Source of the DNA: Mycobacterium sp. PSTR-4-N
GTDB taxonomy: Bacteria; Actinomycetota; Actinomycetes; Mycobacteriales; Mycobacteriaceae
NCBI RefSeq assembly: GCF_022348085.1
Contig: NZ_JAKRFN010000001.1
Location: forward strand, 558,001 to 622,000
Direction: 5' to 3'
Length of the DNA stretch: 64,000 nt
Part shown: positions 1 through 10,794 of the stretch, piece by piece
Layout: the number at the start of each line of letters is the position of its first letter
How positions within the stretch are numbered: position 1 is the first letter of the stretch
Made by a program: the position numbers and the translations under genes
Notes under the pieces: generated by a model
What the model was told of the DNA's origin: nothing
The model's database searches: none
What the model saw: the letters and a program-made list of their open reading frames with translations, nothing else

Positions 1-1752
<1,752 letters not shown>

Positions 1753-1759
1753 GCCGAAA

Positions 1760-2572
1760 TCACGCGTAGGTGACCGTCACCGGGCAGTGATCGGACCAGC
1801 GCAGCGCATACGCAGCGGGGCGTTCCGTGCGCACCGCGGCCACCCGCGCCGCCAACCCCGCCGTGGCCAGCTGGTAGTCGATGCGCCAGCCGGCGTCGTT
1901 GTCGAAGGCCTTGCCGCGCCAGGACCACCACGCATAGGGCCCAGGTTGCTCCGGATGCGCCACCCGCACCACGTCCACCCATCCGTTGGCCAGCAGGTCG
2001 GTCAGCCACTGCCGCTCCTCGGGCAGGAAGCCGGCCTTCTTGACGTTGCCCTTCCAATTCTTGATGTCGTTCTCGGTGTGGGCGATGTTCCAGTCACCGC
2101 AGAGCACCGCGTCACGGCCGTCGGCGCGCAGAATTGCCATCCGCTCGGCCACCGCGGCCATGAAGCGCTCCTTCTCCCGCTGCCGTTCGGTGTCGGCCTC
2201 CCCGGTCGGGAAGTACACGCTGCCCACCGTGACACCACCGGTGTCCACCTCGAGGTAGCGACCATGCGCGGCGAATTCCACTGCGCCACAACCGATCCGG
2301 ACATCATCGTGGGGCGTGCGGGACACCACCGCGACCCCGTTGCGGCCCTTGACGTGGGGCCCGGCAGAGGCCAGGTGCCAGCCGTCGGCGAGCACCGGCG
2401 CCAGCGCCTCGGCCACCTGCTCGTCATCGGCGCGGGTCTCCTGCAGGCACACCACGTCCGCGGTGGTCTGCGCGAACCAGGCCAGCAGGCCGCGGTTGTC
2501 CTCCGAACGCTGCTTGATCGCTGCGCGGACGCCGTTGACGTTGACGGTGCTGATCGTGAGGGAGCTCGTCAC
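1760..2572 (-). CDS. xthA: Exodeoxyribonuclease III / AP endonuclease
   Basis: Mg2+-dependent base-excision repair nuclease that cuts DNA at abasic sites and degrades 3' ends. The product is 270 residues, the normal size for the family. It shows NVNGVRAA at the N-terminus, the catalytic glutamate motif LQETRA, GDWNIAHTENDIKN with the active-site Asp-Asn pair, RIDYQLA, and the terminal SDHCPVTV with the catalytic histidine. The GTG at 2572 is supported by a TAGGGT hexamer on the minus strand (2581-2586) exactly 8 bases upstream, predicting a leaderless transcript; the open frame continues upstream but shows no family similarity. It is divergent from the hydrolase at 2634. Confidence 0.93.
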   Translation of the reverse strand: MTSSLTISTVNVNGVRAAIKQRSEDNRGLLAWFAQTTADVVCLQETRADDEQVAEALAPVLADGWHLASAGPHVKGRNGVAVVSRTPHDDVRIGCGAVEFAAHGRYLEVDTGGVTVGSVYFPTGEADTERQREKERFMAAVAERMAILRADGRDAVLCGDWNIAHTENDIKNWKGNVKKAGFLPEERQWLTDLLANGWVDVVRVAHPEQPGPYAWWSWRGKAFDNDAGWRIDYQLATAGLAARVAAVRTERPAAYALRWSDHCPVTVTYA

Positions 2573-2580
2573 GGCCGTCG

Positions 2581-2625
2581 ACCCTAGCGGGCATTCTTGC
2601 GGTACCGCCGGTATCACCTTAGGGT
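2581..2625. promoter_or_regulatory. Divergent promoter pair between xthA and hydrolase
   Basis: Two TAGGGT hexamers face away from each other in a 61-base intergenic gap. One (2581-2586, minus strand) lies 8 bases before the xthA GTG; the other (2620-2625, plus strand) lies 8 bases before the ATG at 2634. The spacing fits sigma-A type -10 elements giving leaderless mRNAs on both sides. No clear -35 boxes were found. Confidence 0.6.
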
Positions 2626-2633
2626 CGGGCGCT

Positions 2634-3464
2634 ATGAGCCCACGCGCGCCGATCCACCTCGGCTCCGGAGAGCCGGTGTTGCTGTTGCACCCCTTCATGA
2701 TGTCGAACAATGTGTGGAAGGACGTCGCGCCGGCGCTCGCCGACACCGGCCGCTACGAGGTGTACGCGCCGACGATGGCGGGCCACCACGGCGGCAGCCC
2801 CAACCGCTCCTGGCTGCTCGACAGCGGCACCCTCGCCGACGACGTCGAGCGCCACCTCGACCGCCTCGGCTGGGACACCGCCCACATCGTCGGCAACTCC
2901 CTCGGAGGCTGGGTGGCCTTCGAGCTGGAACGCCGCAACCGGGCGCGCTCCCTGGTCGGTATCGCCCCGGCCGGCGGCTGGCACCGGTGGACGCCGGCCA
3001 AATACGAGATCGTGTTCAAGTTCGTGATGGGGATGCCCGTCTGGGTGGTGGCCAAGTTGCTCGGAGCGCGGGCAGCCCGCGTGCCCGGCGCGAGGTTCCT
3101 CACCAGCGTGCCGGTCAGCGCCCGCCCCGACGGCATCACCGACGACGACATCCTCGAGATCATCGACGACGTCCGACACTGCCCGGCCTACTACCAGCTC
3201 CTGGTCAAAGCCCTGCTGATGCCGGGGTTGATGGAACTCGCCGACACCTCGACACCCACCTATCTGGTGGTGTGCGAGAAGGACCGGGTACTGCCCCACC
3301 CGCGGTTCACCGCCCACTTCCGCAAGCACCTGCCCGAGTCGACGCGGTTCACCACACTCGACGGCGTGGGCCACATCCCGATGTTCGAGGCACCCCAGCG
3401 CATCGCCGAGGTGATCCGGGAGTTCCTCGACGAACAGACGGGCCCGCAGCGCGCCATCAGCTGA
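2634..3464 (+). CDS. Alpha/beta hydrolase
   Basis: Cytoplasmic alpha/beta-fold hydrolase of 276 residues. The oxyanion-hole region reads LLLHPFMMS, the nucleophile elbow GNSLGGW lies near residue 87, and GHIPMFEAP near residue 255 supplies the catalytic histidine. There is no signal peptide. The ATG at 2634 sits 8 bases after a TAGGGT hexamer, so a leaderless mRNA is likely; the frame stays open further upstream but that part overlaps xthA on the other strand. It lies directly upstream of the SAM-IV riboswitch but has its own promoter. Substrate is unknown; the family covers esterases, dehalogenases and C-C bond hydrolases. Confidence 0.82.
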   Translation: MSPRAPIHLGSGEPVLLLHPFMMSNNVWKDVAPALADTGRYEVYAPTMAGHHGGSPNRSWLLDSGTLADDVERHLDRLGWDTAHIVGNSLGGWVAFELERRNRARSLVGIAPAGGWHRWTPAKYEIVFKFVMGMPVWVVAKLLGARAARVPGARFLTSVPVSARPDGITDDDILEIIDDVRHCPAYYQLLVKALLMPGLMELADTSTPTYLVVCEKDRVLPHPRFTAHFRKHLPESTRFTTLDGVGHIPMFEAPQRIAEVIREFLDEQTGPQRAIS

Positions 3465-3494
3465 ACCCGGTGGCACCCGATCCGCCGGGTGCGT

Positions 3495-3500
3495 TATTCT
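3495..3500 (+). promoter_or_regulatory. -10 element of the metZ operon
   Basis: TATTCT lies 7 bases before position 3508, where the riboswitch aptamer begins. Transcription would therefore start almost exactly at the 5' end of the folded RNA. Confidence 0.6.
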
Positions 3501-3507
3501 TCGTGGC

Positions 3508-3627
3508 GGTCATGAGTGCCAGCGTCAAGCCCCGGCTTGCTGGCCGGCAACCCTCCAACCGCGGTGGGGTGCCCCGGGAGACGACCAGGTTGAGTAGCCG
3601 ACAACGGCTATAAGGCAAGCGCGGGTC
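3508..3627 (+). promoter_or_regulatory. SAM-IV riboswitch
   Basis: The roughly 120-base stretch matches the SAM-IV aptamer known from Mycobacterium and other Actinobacteria. It begins GGTCATGAGTGCCAGCG, passes through a CGGCAACCCTCCAACCGC core, closes the multiloop near CGACCAGG, and carries the downstream pseudoknot hairpin TAGCCGACAACGGCTA (3595-3610) before AAGGCAAGCGCGGGTC. It senses S-adenosylmethionine and lies 39 bases upstream of the metZ start. No T-rich terminator follows, so control of translation initiation at the GGAGGAG site is more likely than attenuation; that mechanism is inferred. Confidence 0.93.
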
Positions 3628-3666
3628 CGCCGTGAAACGGGCCCCCCGTTCATGGAGGAGACGTCG

Positions 3667-5013
3667 ATGAGCCTCGACAACCCCGATCCCACCGCCAACT
3701 GGGCCTTCGAGACCAAGCAGGTGCACGCCGGCCAGGCACCGGATACCGCCACGGGCGCCCGGGCACTGCCGATCTACCAGACCACCAGTTACGCGTTCCG
3801 CGACACCGACCACGCCGCAGCGCTGTTCGGGCTCGCCGAACCGGGCAACATCTACACCCGCATCATGAACCCCACCCAGGACGTCGTCGAGCAGCGCATC
3901 GCCGCACTCGAGGGCGGCGTCGCGGCACTGTTCGTGTCCTCCGGGCAGGCCGCCGAGACGTTCGCGATCCTCAACATCGCCCAGCACGGCGACCACATCG
4001 TGTCCAGCCCACGGCTTTACGGCGGCACCTACAACCTCTTCCACTACTCCCTGCCCAAACTGGGCATCGAGGTCAGCTTCGTCGACAATCCCGACGACCC
4101 CGAGTCGTGGCGGGCGGCGGTGCGTCCCAACACGAAAGCGTTCTTCGCCGAGACGATCTCGAATCCGCAGATCGACGTCCTCGACATCCCGACCGTCGCC
4201 GCGGTGGCGCACGACGCCGGGGTACCGCTGATCGTGGACAACACGATCGCCACACCGTATCTGATCCAGCCGATCAGCCACGGGGCCGACATCGTCGTGC
4301 ATTCGGCGACGAAGTACCTCGGTGGGCACGGCACCGCGATCGCCGGCGTGATCGTCGACGGCGGCACCTTCGACTGGACCAACGGGCGCTTCCCCGGATT
4401 CACCGAACCCGACCCGAGCTATCACGGCGTGGTGTTCGCCGAACTCGGCGCGCCCGCGTTCGCGCTGAAAGCCCGCGTCCAGCTGCTGCGCGACTTGGGT
4501 TCTGCCGCATCGCCGTTCAACGCGTTCCTGGTCGCCCAAGGCCTGGAAACATTAAGCCTGCGCATGGAGCGCCACGTCGCCAACGCCCATCGGGTGGCCG
4601 AGTACCTGGCCGGTCACGAGGGCGTGATCTCGGTCAATTACGCCGGCCTACCGAGCTCGCCGTGGTACGAGACGGGAAAGAAGCTGGCGCCCAGGGGAAC
4701 CGGCGCGGTCCTCGCCTTCGAGCTGGCCGGCGGGGTGCCCGCGGGCAAGGCGTTCGTCGACGCGCTGACACTGCACAGCCACGTCGCCAACATCGGTGAC
4801 GTGCGCTCACTGGTGATCCATCCCGCCTCGACCACCCACCAGCAGCTCTCGGCCGAGGAGCAGCTCGCCACCGGCGTCACCCCGGGACTGGTGCGCCTGG
4901 CGGTGGGGATCGAGGGCATCGACGACATCCTGGCCGATCTCGAGCAGGGCTTCGCCGCGGCGCAGCGCGCCGGTGGAACCGCCGATGCGCAACTGCTCGA
5001 GGTGCAACCGTGA
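3667..5013 (+). CDS. metZ: O-acetylhomoserine sulfhydrylase
   Basis: PLP enzyme that makes homocysteine from O-acetylhomoserine and sulfide in methionine biosynthesis (annotated metC, Rv3340, in M. tuberculosis). The 448-residue length matches the family. It shows [15 protein letters not shown] in the PLP-binding part and the Schiff-base lysine in [12 protein letters not shown] near residue 213. The ATG at 3667 was preferred to one at 3652 because GGAGGAG (3654-3660) sits 6 bases before it. It is the first gene of a three-gene operon under the SAM-IV riboswitch and overlaps metX by 4 bases (GTGA), so translation is probably coupled. Confidence 0.95.
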   Translation: MSLDNPDPTANWAFETKQVHAGQAPDTATGARALPIYQTTSYAFRDTDHAAALFGLAEPGNIYTRIMNPTQDVVEQRIAALEGGVAALFVSSGQAAETFAILNIAQHGDHIVSSPRLYGGTYNLFHYSLPKLGIEVSFVDNPDDPESWRAAVRPNTKAFFAETISNPQIDVLDIPTVAAVAHDAGVPLIVDNTIATPYLIQPISHGADIVVHSATKYLGGHGTAIAGVIVDGGTFDWTNGRFPGFTEPDPSYHGVVFAELGAPAFALKARVQLLRDLGSAASPFNAFLVAQGLETLSLRMERHVANAHRVAEYLAGHEGVISVNYAGLPSSPWYETGKKLAPRGTGAVLAFELAGGVPAGKAFVDALTLHSHVANIGDVRSLVIHPASTTHQQLSAEEQLATGVTPGLVRLAVGIEGIDDILADLEQGFAAAQRAGGTADAQLLEVQP

Positions 5014-6137
5014 CCGTCATGGACGTGGTGAACGATCGCGTGGCGCTGCCGCCCGAAGGCGAGATCGGCATCGTCGACATCGGATCGCTCACGCTGGAAT
5101 CCGGCGCCGTGCTCGACGACGTGTCGATCGCGGTGCAGCGCTGGGGTGAGCTGTCACCTGAGCGCGACAACGTCGTGGTGGTGCTGCACGCCCTGACCGG
5201 CGATTCGCACATCACCGGGCCCGCCGGACCCGACCACCCGACTCCGGGGTGGTGGGACGGAGTGGCCGGCCCGGGCGCCCCGATCGACACCGACCGCTGG
5301 TGCGCGATCTCGACGAACGTGCTGGGCGGCTGCCGCGGCTCGACAGGACCGAGCAGCATCGCGCCCGACGGCAAAGCCTGGGGTTCGAGGTTCCCGGCGA
5401 CGACGGTGCGCGACCAGGTCGCCGCCGACGTCGCGGTCCTCGAACGACTCGGCATCACCGAGGTGGCCGCCGTGATCGGCGGCTCCATGGGTGGCGCCCG
5501 GGCGCTGGAATGGATCGTCTCCCACCCGGACAACGTCCGCGCGGCGCTGGTGCTCGCGGTCGGAGCACGCGCCACCGCCGACCAGATCGGGACGCAGAGC
5601 ACGCAGGTCGCCGCGATCACCTCAGATCCCCACTGGTGCAACGGCGATTACCACGACACCGGCCACTCCCCCGACACCGGGATGGAGATCGCCCGCCGGT
5701 TCGCCCACCTGACCTATCGCGGCGAAGCCGAACTCGACGAGCGATTCGGCAATACCGCACAGCCGGGGGAAGACCCCACCGCGGGCGGCCGCTACTCGGT
5801 GCAGAGCTACCTGGAGTACCAGGGCCGAAAGCTGGTGTCGCGCTTCGATGCCGGCACCTACGTGGCGTTGACCGACGCGCTGTCCAGCCATGACATCGGT
5901 CGTGGCCGCGGAGGCGTGGCTGCCGCGCTGAGGGGATGCCCGGTGCCCACCGTGGTGGGCGGTATCACTTCCGACCGGCTGTATCCCCTTCGGCTGCAAC
6001 AGGAATTGGCGGATCTGCTGCCGGGCTGCGACGGACTCGACGTGGTCGATTCGGACTTCGGGCACGACGGGTTCCTGGTGGAGACCGACGCGGTGGGAAA
6101 GCTGATCCGGCGCACCCTGGAGTTGGCCGGCCGGTGA
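5010..6137 (+). CDS. metX: Homoserine O-acetyltransferase
   Basis: Acetylates homoserine with acetyl-CoA, the step before MetZ in methionine synthesis. The product is 375 residues, as expected for the family (metA, Rv3341, in M. tuberculosis). The alpha/beta-hydrolase fold is shown by ALTGDSH, the nucleophile elbow [12 protein letters not shown] near residue 159, and the terminal HDGFLVE with the catalytic histidine. The GTG at 5010 overlaps the metZ stop; an ATG at 5019 is an alternative start. It overlaps the next gene by 4 bases in the same GTGA arrangement. SAM feedback through the upstream riboswitch should control it together with metZ. Confidence 0.95.
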   Translation: MTVMDVVNDRVALPPEGEIGIVDIGSLTLESGAVLDDVSIAVQRWGELSPERDNVVVVLHALTGDSHITGPAGPDHPTPGWWDGVAGPGAPIDTDRWCAISTNVLGGCRGSTGPSSIAPDGKAWGSRFPATTVRDQVAADVAVLERLGITEVAAVIGGSMGGARALEWIVSHPDNVRAALVLAVGARATADQIGTQSTQVAAITSDPHWCNGDYHDTGHSPDTGMEIARRFAHLTYRGEAELDERFGNTAQPGEDPTAGGRYSVQSYLEYQGRKLVSRFDAGTYVALTDALSSHDIGRGRGGVAAALRGCPVPTVVGGITSDRLYPLRLQQELADLLPGCDGLDVVDSDFGHDGFLVETDAVGKLIRRTLELAGR

Positions 6138-6865
6138 GCGGTTCAGCACCGCAACGGTCGCTGTCCTTCGGCGCCGAAGCCGCCGCCTACGAGCGGGGCC
6201 GCCCCTCGTATCCGCCGGAGGCCATCGAATGGCTGCTTCCCGAAAACGCCCACACCGTGCTCGATCTCGGCGCGGGCACCGGCAAGTTGACCACCCGGCT
6301 GGTCGAACGCGGCCTCGACGTCGTCGCCGTCGACCCGATCCCGGAGATGCTCGAGCTGCTGCGCACCTCACTGCCCGACACCCCCGCCCTGCTCGGGACA
6401 GCCGAGGAGATCCCCCTGCCGGACAACAGCGTCGACGCCGTGCTCGTCGCCCAGGCATGGCACTGGTTCGACCCGGCGCAGGCGATCGAGGAGGTCGCAC
6501 GGGTGCTCCGGCCCGGCGGCCGACTGGGCCTGGTCTGGAACAACCGCGACGAAAGGCTGGGCTGGGTCAAGGATCTCGGCCAGATCATCGGCCACGAGGT
6601 CGATCCGTTCAGCCAGACCGTCGCGCTGCCCGACCCGTTCACCGACGTGTCACGGCACCAGGTCGAGTGGACCAGTTATCTGACACCGCAAGCGCTGATC
6701 GACCTGGTGGCCTCCCGCAGCTACTGCATCACCTCGCCCGAACAGGTGCGCACCCGCACCCTGGACCGGGTGCGCGACCTGCTCGCCACCCACCCCGCAC
6801 TGGCGAACTCCACCGGCCTCGCGCTGCCGTATGTGACGGTGTGCGTGCGCGCCACCCTATCCTGA
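6134..6865 (+). CDS. SAM-dependent methyltransferase, Rv3342-like
   Basis: Class I methyltransferase of 243 residues, the length of M. tuberculosis Rv3342. SAM-binding motif I reads [15 protein letters not shown] near residue 42, followed by an acidic residue ([11 protein letters not shown]) and a motif IV region [12 protein letters not shown]. The GTG start overlaps the metX stop, making it the third gene of the SAM-IV riboswitch operon. That a SAM-consuming enzyme sits in a SAM-controlled operon is notable, but its substrate is unknown. The conserved position next to metX suggests a small-molecule methyltransferase rather than a DNA or rRNA enzyme; this is inference. Confidence 0.88.
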   Translation: MSGSAPQRSLSFGAEAAAYERGRPSYPPEAIEWLLPENAHTVLDLGAGTGKLTTRLVERGLDVVAVDPIPEMLELLRTSLPDTPALLGTAEEIPLPDNSVDAVLVAQAWHWFDPAQAIEEVARVLRPGGRLGLVWNNRDERLGWVKDLGQIIGHEVDPFSQTVALPDPFTDVSRHQVEWTSYLTPQALIDLVASRSYCITSPEQVRTRTLDRVRDLLATHPALANSTGLALPYVTVCVRATLS

Positions 6866-6869
6866 GGCC

Positions 6870-8072
6870 TCACGCCGCCCTGGTGCGCTCCCGAAGCGCG
6901 GTGCGCAGCCCGCGCTTCGGCGTCCCCGGGGTGGGCTCGACCCGCCCGAAGCGCCGCTCCGACGCCGTCTCCGGGGCGTCATCGCTGGGGGCCTTCAAGT
7001 ACTTGTCCGGCAGCGCGAGCTTCAGGATGGTCCAGAACGACTGCCAGTACTGCCGCAGCAGCGGCCCGGTGGTGTAGGGCAGGTCGTACTTCTCGCAGAG
7101 CTCTCGGATGCGGACGCTCATCTCGGCGTAGCGGTTGCTCGGCAGGTCCGGGAACAGGTGGTGCTCGATCTGATAGCACAGGTTGCCGCTCATGAACGCC
7201 ATGATCGGACCGGCGTGGAAGTTGGCCGACCCCAACATCTGTCGCAGATACCATTCGCCGCGGGTCTCGTTCTCGAACTCCTCGACGGTGAATTTCTCTG
7301 CGCCGTCCGGGAAGTGGCCGCAGAAGATCACCATGTAGGCCCAGTAGTTACGGATGAAGTTCGCCACCGCGTTGCACTTCAGGGTGTGCTTCCAGTTGGT
7401 CCCGGTCAGCGCCGGGAAGATGATGTAGTCCTTGCCCACCTGTTTGGCGATCTTGCGGCCCATGACCCGCATGTCCTTGCGCGCCTCGGCCCAGGTCTTC
7501 TCCTTCTTGCGGATCTTGTCGACCTCGATGTGGTGTGCCGCCACCCCCCATTCGAAGAACGTGCCGAGCAGCAGGTTGTAGATCGGGTTGCCGATCATCC
7601 ACCGTTCCCACGGTTCGTCACGGGTCACCCGCATGATGCCGTAGCCGACGTCGCTGTCCAGACCGACGACGTTGGTGTACTTGTGGTGGACGAAGTTGTG
7701 CGAGTACTTCCACTGCGACGACGGGCACGTGGTGTCCCACTCCCACTCGGTGGAGTGGATCTCGGGGTCGTTCATCCAATCCCACTGGCCGTGGATGACG
7801 TTGTGGCCCAACTCCATGTTCTCGATGATCTTGGCCGAGGCCAACATCGCGGTGCCGGCCACCCTTGCGATCCGGCTGCTGCTCGCGAACAACGCGATCC
7901 GCCCACCGGCCGCCAGCGCGCGCTGCAGTTGGATGGTGCGACGCACGTAGCGCGCGTCGCGTTCTCCCCGGGACTCCTCGATGTCGGCGCGAAGCTGATC
8001 GAGCTCGGCAGCGAGGTTCTCGACGTCCTCCTCGGTGAGATGTGCGTAGACCTTGATGTCGGTGATCGCCAT
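6870..8072 (-). CDS. desA3: Membrane fatty acyl desaturase, DesA3-like
   Basis: Di-iron acyl-CoA desaturase of 400 residues, like M. tuberculosis DesA3 (Rv3229c), which introduces a delta-9 double bond. Three histidine clusters supply the iron ligands: GHNVIHGQWDW near residue 90, HNFVHHKYTN near 126, and QIEHHLFPDLP in the C-terminal third. Hydrophobic segments lie between the clusters. The ATG at 8072 follows a GAGGAG site; the frame upstream of it overlaps the neighbouring gene. It is 10 bases downstream of the reductase gene, so the pair forms one operon. Either the true DesA3 orthologue or a close paralogue; the location differs from Rv3229c. Confidence 0.87.
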   Translation of the reverse strand: MAITDIKVYAHLTEEDVENLAAELDQLRADIEESRGERDARYVRRTIQLQRALAAGGRIALFASSSRIARVAGTAMLASAKIIENMELGHNVIHGQWDWMNDPEIHSTEWEWDTTCPSSQWKYSHNFVHHKYTNVVGLDSDVGYGIMRVTRDEPWERWMIGNPIYNLLLGTFFEWGVAAHHIEVDKIRKKEKTWAEARKDMRVMGRKIAKQVGKDYIIFPALTGTNWKHTLKCNAVANFIRNYWAYMVIFCGHFPDGAEKFTVEEFENETRGEWYLRQMLGSANFHAGPIMAFMSGNLCYQIEHHLFPDLPSNRYAEMSVRIRELCEKYDLPYTTGPLLRQYWQSFWTILKLALPDKYLKAPSDDAPETASERRFGRVEPTPGTPKRGLRTALRERTRAA

Positions 8073-8082
8073 GGAAGTCTCC

Positions 8083-9213
8083 TCAGATCTTGATGGTGCA
8101 GTCACCGGAGGCGGTGGACACACATGTCTGGATGCGGTCGCCCGCACCGTGTTCCTGCCCGGAACGGATGTCCCGGACGTGCCCCTCTTCGAGCGGGAGC
8201 ACACAGGTCTGGCAGATACCCATCCGGCAACCGAACGGCATTTGGATACCGGCGTCCTCGCCGGCCTGCAAAATGGTTGTGGCGCCATCGATCTCGGCGG
8301 ACTTGTCGGAGATCCCGAAGTGTACGGTCCCGCCTTCGCCGCCCTTGTCGGTAGCCGCGATCGTGAACCGCTCCATGTGCAGCTGATCGGCGAGGCCGTG
8401 TTCTTCCCACACCTGCTCGGCCGCGTCGAGCATCGCCGACGGGCCGCACACCCACGCGGAGCGCTTCTGCCAATCCGAGACGATCTGGTCGAGCTCGGTG
8501 AGCTCGACTTTGCCGTCTTCCTGAGTGAGCTGCAGATGGAGGCGGTAGCCGCGCTGCCGGCTCTCCAGTTCGCGCAGCTCGTCGTGGAAGATCACCGACT
8601 CGGCCGACGGGGCGGAGTGGATGTGCACGATGTCTGGCTCCTGGCCGCGGGCGCGCAGCGAGCGCAGCATCGCCATGATCGGCGTGATGCCACTGCCGGC
8701 GGTGATGAACAGCAGCGATTCCGGCGGCGGGTCGGGCAGCGTGAACTCGCCCTGCGGTGCGGCCAGGCGAATGATCGTGCCGGGTTCGACCCCGTCGACG
8801 AGGTGGGTGGACAGGAAACCTTCCGGGGTGGCCTTCACGGTGATCGAGATCTCGTCGCGATCCGGCTCGGGCACCGATGTCAGTGAGTACGACCGCCAGT
8901 GCCACTTCCCGTCGACGCGCAACCCGATGCCGACGTAATGGCCGGGTTGGTAGTCGCGGGCGAAGCCCCAGCCCGGGCGGATCACCACGGTGGCCGTGTC
9001 GTCGGTCTCCCGGCGGACCTCGACGATCTCGCCCCGCAGCTCACGGGCCGACCACAGTGGATTGAGCAAAGACAGATAGTCGTCGGGGAGAAGCGGCGTG
9101 GTGGCGCGGGCCGCGAGCCCCCGCACCATGTTCACCCACCCCCCGCTCGGCGCTTCGACGTCGCGCGCCGGCTTCTTCGACCACCGCGCCACCGTCTTGA
9201 CCACACTGGCCAT
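8083..9213 (-). CDS. Ferredoxin reductase with 2Fe-2S domain, desaturase partner
   Basis: Electron-transfer protein of 376 residues, like Rv3230c, which passes electrons from NADPH to DesA3. In order it has an FAD-binding domain with [12 protein letters not shown], a nucleotide-binding domain with [18 protein letters not shown], and a C-terminal plant-type ferredoxin domain with [12 protein letters not shown] plus a fourth cysteine in QTCVST. The ATG at 9213 has AGGGG before it. It is the first gene of the desaturase operon, and a 22-base perfect palindrome begins 29 bases upstream of its start. Confidence 0.92.
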   Translation of the reverse strand: MASVVKTVARWSKKPARDVEAPSGGWVNMVRGLAARATTPLLPDDYLSLLNPLWSARELRGEIVEVRRETDDTATVVIRPGWGFARDYQPGHYVGIGLRVDGKWHWRSYSLTSVPEPDRDEISITVKATPEGFLSTHLVDGVEPGTIIRLAAPQGEFTLPDPPPESLLFITAGSGITPIMAMLRSLRARGQEPDIVHIHSAPSAESVIFHDELRELESRQRGYRLHLQLTQEDGKVELTELDQIVSDWQKRSAWVCGPSAMLDAAEQVWEEHGLADQLHMERFTIAATDKGGEGGTVHFGISDKSAEIDGATTILQAGEDAGIQMPFGCRMGICQTCVLPLEEGHVRDIRSGQEHGAGDRIQTCVSTASGDCTIKI

Positions 9214-9242
9214 GGCTCACCCCTGATGCGCTTCGCAGTACT

Positions 9243-9264
9243 CGCTGTGACTGCAGTCACAGCG
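9243..9264. promoter_or_regulatory. Operator-like perfect palindrome before the desaturase operon
   Basis: A 22-base perfect inverted repeat with half-site CGCTGTGACTG and no spacer lies 30-51 bases upstream of the reductase ATG. Length and symmetry fit a TetR-family operator controlling the reductase-desaturase pair. No regulator gene is adjacent, so the repressor would act from elsewhere. Confidence 0.6.
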
Positions 9265-9627
9265 GAGAGGACGCCTCCGGAGTATCCCTACCTGCCGGTA
9301 ACGAAACATCTGTTCACCGGTTGGGCAGCGCGTCGCCGAAACCCCACGTGGCCTGCATCGTCGGGCGGGCACGCGGCGTCTGAGCCGGCTGCGGGAACCG
9401 CGCCGCCGGCCCGCCTGCGCTGCCGATCGGGACCACCGTCATCCCATCGTGCGGTGGCGCGCCGCCCCCGACATGAACCGGGCGTGCTCTAGCATCCTGG
9501 TCGACACGGGATGGCCGGACAGTGCGCGCACGGGTGCCGACGCCGTCGCGCGCGTCCGCAGCCGAGACAGTCCGGCGAGGCGGTCGGCCGTCGCAAATGG
9601 ACCCGCCGGCTCAGCAAAGACCGGCGC
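9265..9627. other. Region with no confident gene
   Basis: The rest of the 414-base gap between the desaturase operon and the DUF3017 gene has no well supported gene. It contains the short minus-strand frame listed separately (9314-9442). The part nearest the palindrome should hold the desaturase promoter, but I could not assign -35 and -10 boxes with confidence. Confidence 0.5.
9314..9442 (-). CDS. Possible 42-residue small ORF or gene remnant
   Basis: An ATG at 9442 opens a frame of 42 codons whose third positions are almost all G or C, as in real genes here. The translation is Pro/Arg-rich and ends MQATWGFGDALPNR. No ribosome-binding site is visible, and the frame stays open upstream of the ATG. 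It may be a small gene, the tail of a decayed gene, or chance in GC-rich DNA. Confidence 0.25.
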   Translation of the reverse strand: MTVVPIGSAGGPAARFPQPAQTPRARPTMQATWGFGDALPNR

Positions 9628-9912
9628 TCAGCTGGTGCCCAGCGGGTCGATCGTCCACGCGATGTAGAGCATCGCCGCGCTGACCGCGGCGGTGGTGGCG
9701 ACGTCGACCGTGCGGCTGCGCACCGCGAGCAGCCCCACGCGATCCTCGGGCAGGGTCAAACGCAACGCCGAGGCCATCCCCACGCCGATCGCCATCACGA
9801 GCGCGCCCCGGCGCCAGTAACCCATCGCCACCAGCACGAACGCCGCCAACAGGGACAGCCCCACGGCCAAGATCGGCCACTGTCCGGTGAACAGCCTGCG
9901 GGTTGCCCTCAC
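9628..9912 (-). CDS. DUF3017 small membrane protein
   Basis: Protein of 94 residues with three hydrophobic segments: [34 protein letters not shown], and [18 protein letters not shown]. This matches the DUF3017 family (Rv3355c), which in mycobacteria sits directly after folD. The GTG start overlaps the folD stop by 4 bases, so the two are co-transcribed and probably translationally coupled. Function is unknown. Confidence 0.82.
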   Translation of the reverse strand: MRATRRLFTGQWPILAVGLSLLAAFVLVAMGYWRRGALVMAIGVGMASALRLTLPEDRVGLLAVRSRTVDVATTAAVSAAMLYIAWTIDPLGTS

Positions 9913-10775
9913 GACGCGGCGGCAGCCTCGGCGCGCTCGACGACGTTGGTGAGTAGAAACGCCCGCGTGAGCGGACCGACGCCACCGGGATTGGGCGACA
10001 CGTGCCCGGCCACGTCCCAGACACCGGGATGCACGTCGCCGACGAGCTTGCCGGCCTCGTCGCGGCTGACCCCGACGTCGACGACCGCTGCGCCGGGCCG
10101 CACCATCTCCGCGGTCACCATGTGCGGCACCCCCGCGGCGGCGACGATGATGTCGGCTTCACGGGTGATCTGCGGCAGGTGGCGGGTCGCGGTGTGGCAC
10201 AGCGTCACCGTCGCGTTCTCCGAACGCCTGGTGAGCAGCAGGCCGAGCGGACGTCCGACCGTGACACCGCGGCCGATCACGACGACGTGCGCACCGGCGA
10301 TCTCCACCTCGTAGCGCCGCAGCAGGTGCACGATGCCCCGCGGCGTGCAGGGCAGCGCGGCGGGTTCATTGAGCACGAGCTTGCCGAGGCTCATCGGGTG
10401 CAGCCCGTCGGCGTCCTTGTCGGGGTCGATCCGCTCCAGCGCCGCGTTCTCGTCGAGATGCCGCGGCAGCGGCAGCTGCACGATGTACCCGGTGCACTCG
10501 GGGTTGGCGTTGAGCTCGTCGAGCGTGGCGATCAGGTCGGCCTGGCTGATGTCGGCGGGCAGGTCCCGGCGGATCGACGTGATGCCCACCTTCGCGCAGT
10601 CGGCGTGCTTGCCCCGCACGTAGGCCTGCGATCCGGGGTCGTCCCCGACGAGAACGGTACCCAGGCCCGGGGTGTGACCGGCCTCCACGAGCCGCGCCAC
10701 GCGCGCCGTGAGGTCGACGAAGATCTCGTCGCGCGTGGCCTTACCGTCCAAAGTGATCGCACCCACGGCGATCAT
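9909..10775 (-). CDS. folD: Methylenetetrahydrofolate dehydrogenase/cyclohydrolase
   Basis: Bifunctional cytoplasmic enzyme interconverting 5,10-methylene-THF and 10-formyl-THF. It shows [18 protein letters not shown], the catalytic-region [11 protein letters not shown], and the NADP-binding [14 protein letters not shown]. From the ATG at 10775 the protein has 288 residues. A GTG at 10766 (VGAITLDGK) corresponds to the usual mycobacterial start and is equally possible. Only 19 bases separate it from the divergent oxidoreductase at 10795. The downstream DUF3017 gene overlaps by 4 bases. Confidence 0.94.
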   Translation of the reverse strand: MIAVGAITLDGKATRDEIFVDLTARVARLVEAGHTPGLGTVLVGDDPGSQAYVRGKHADCAKVGITSIRRDLPADISQADLIATLDELNANPECTGYIVQLPLPRHLDENAALERIDPDKDADGLHPMSLGKLVLNEPAALPCTPRGIVHLLRRYEVEIAGAHVVVIGRGVTVGRPLGLLLTRRSENATVTLCHTATRHLPQITREADIIVAAAGVPHMVTAEMVRPGAAVVDVGVSRDEAGKLVGDVHPGVWDVAGHVSPNPGGVGPLTRAFLLTNVVERAEAAAAS

Positions 10776-10794
10776 TGTGACAGGCTCTCTAGAC

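Noticed and set aside
9511..10314. 267-codon frame on the plus strand in the gap before the DUF3017 gene
   Set aside because: It extends antisense through DUF3017 and folD and is Arg/His-rich. The TAGCAT hexamer before it is probably chance.
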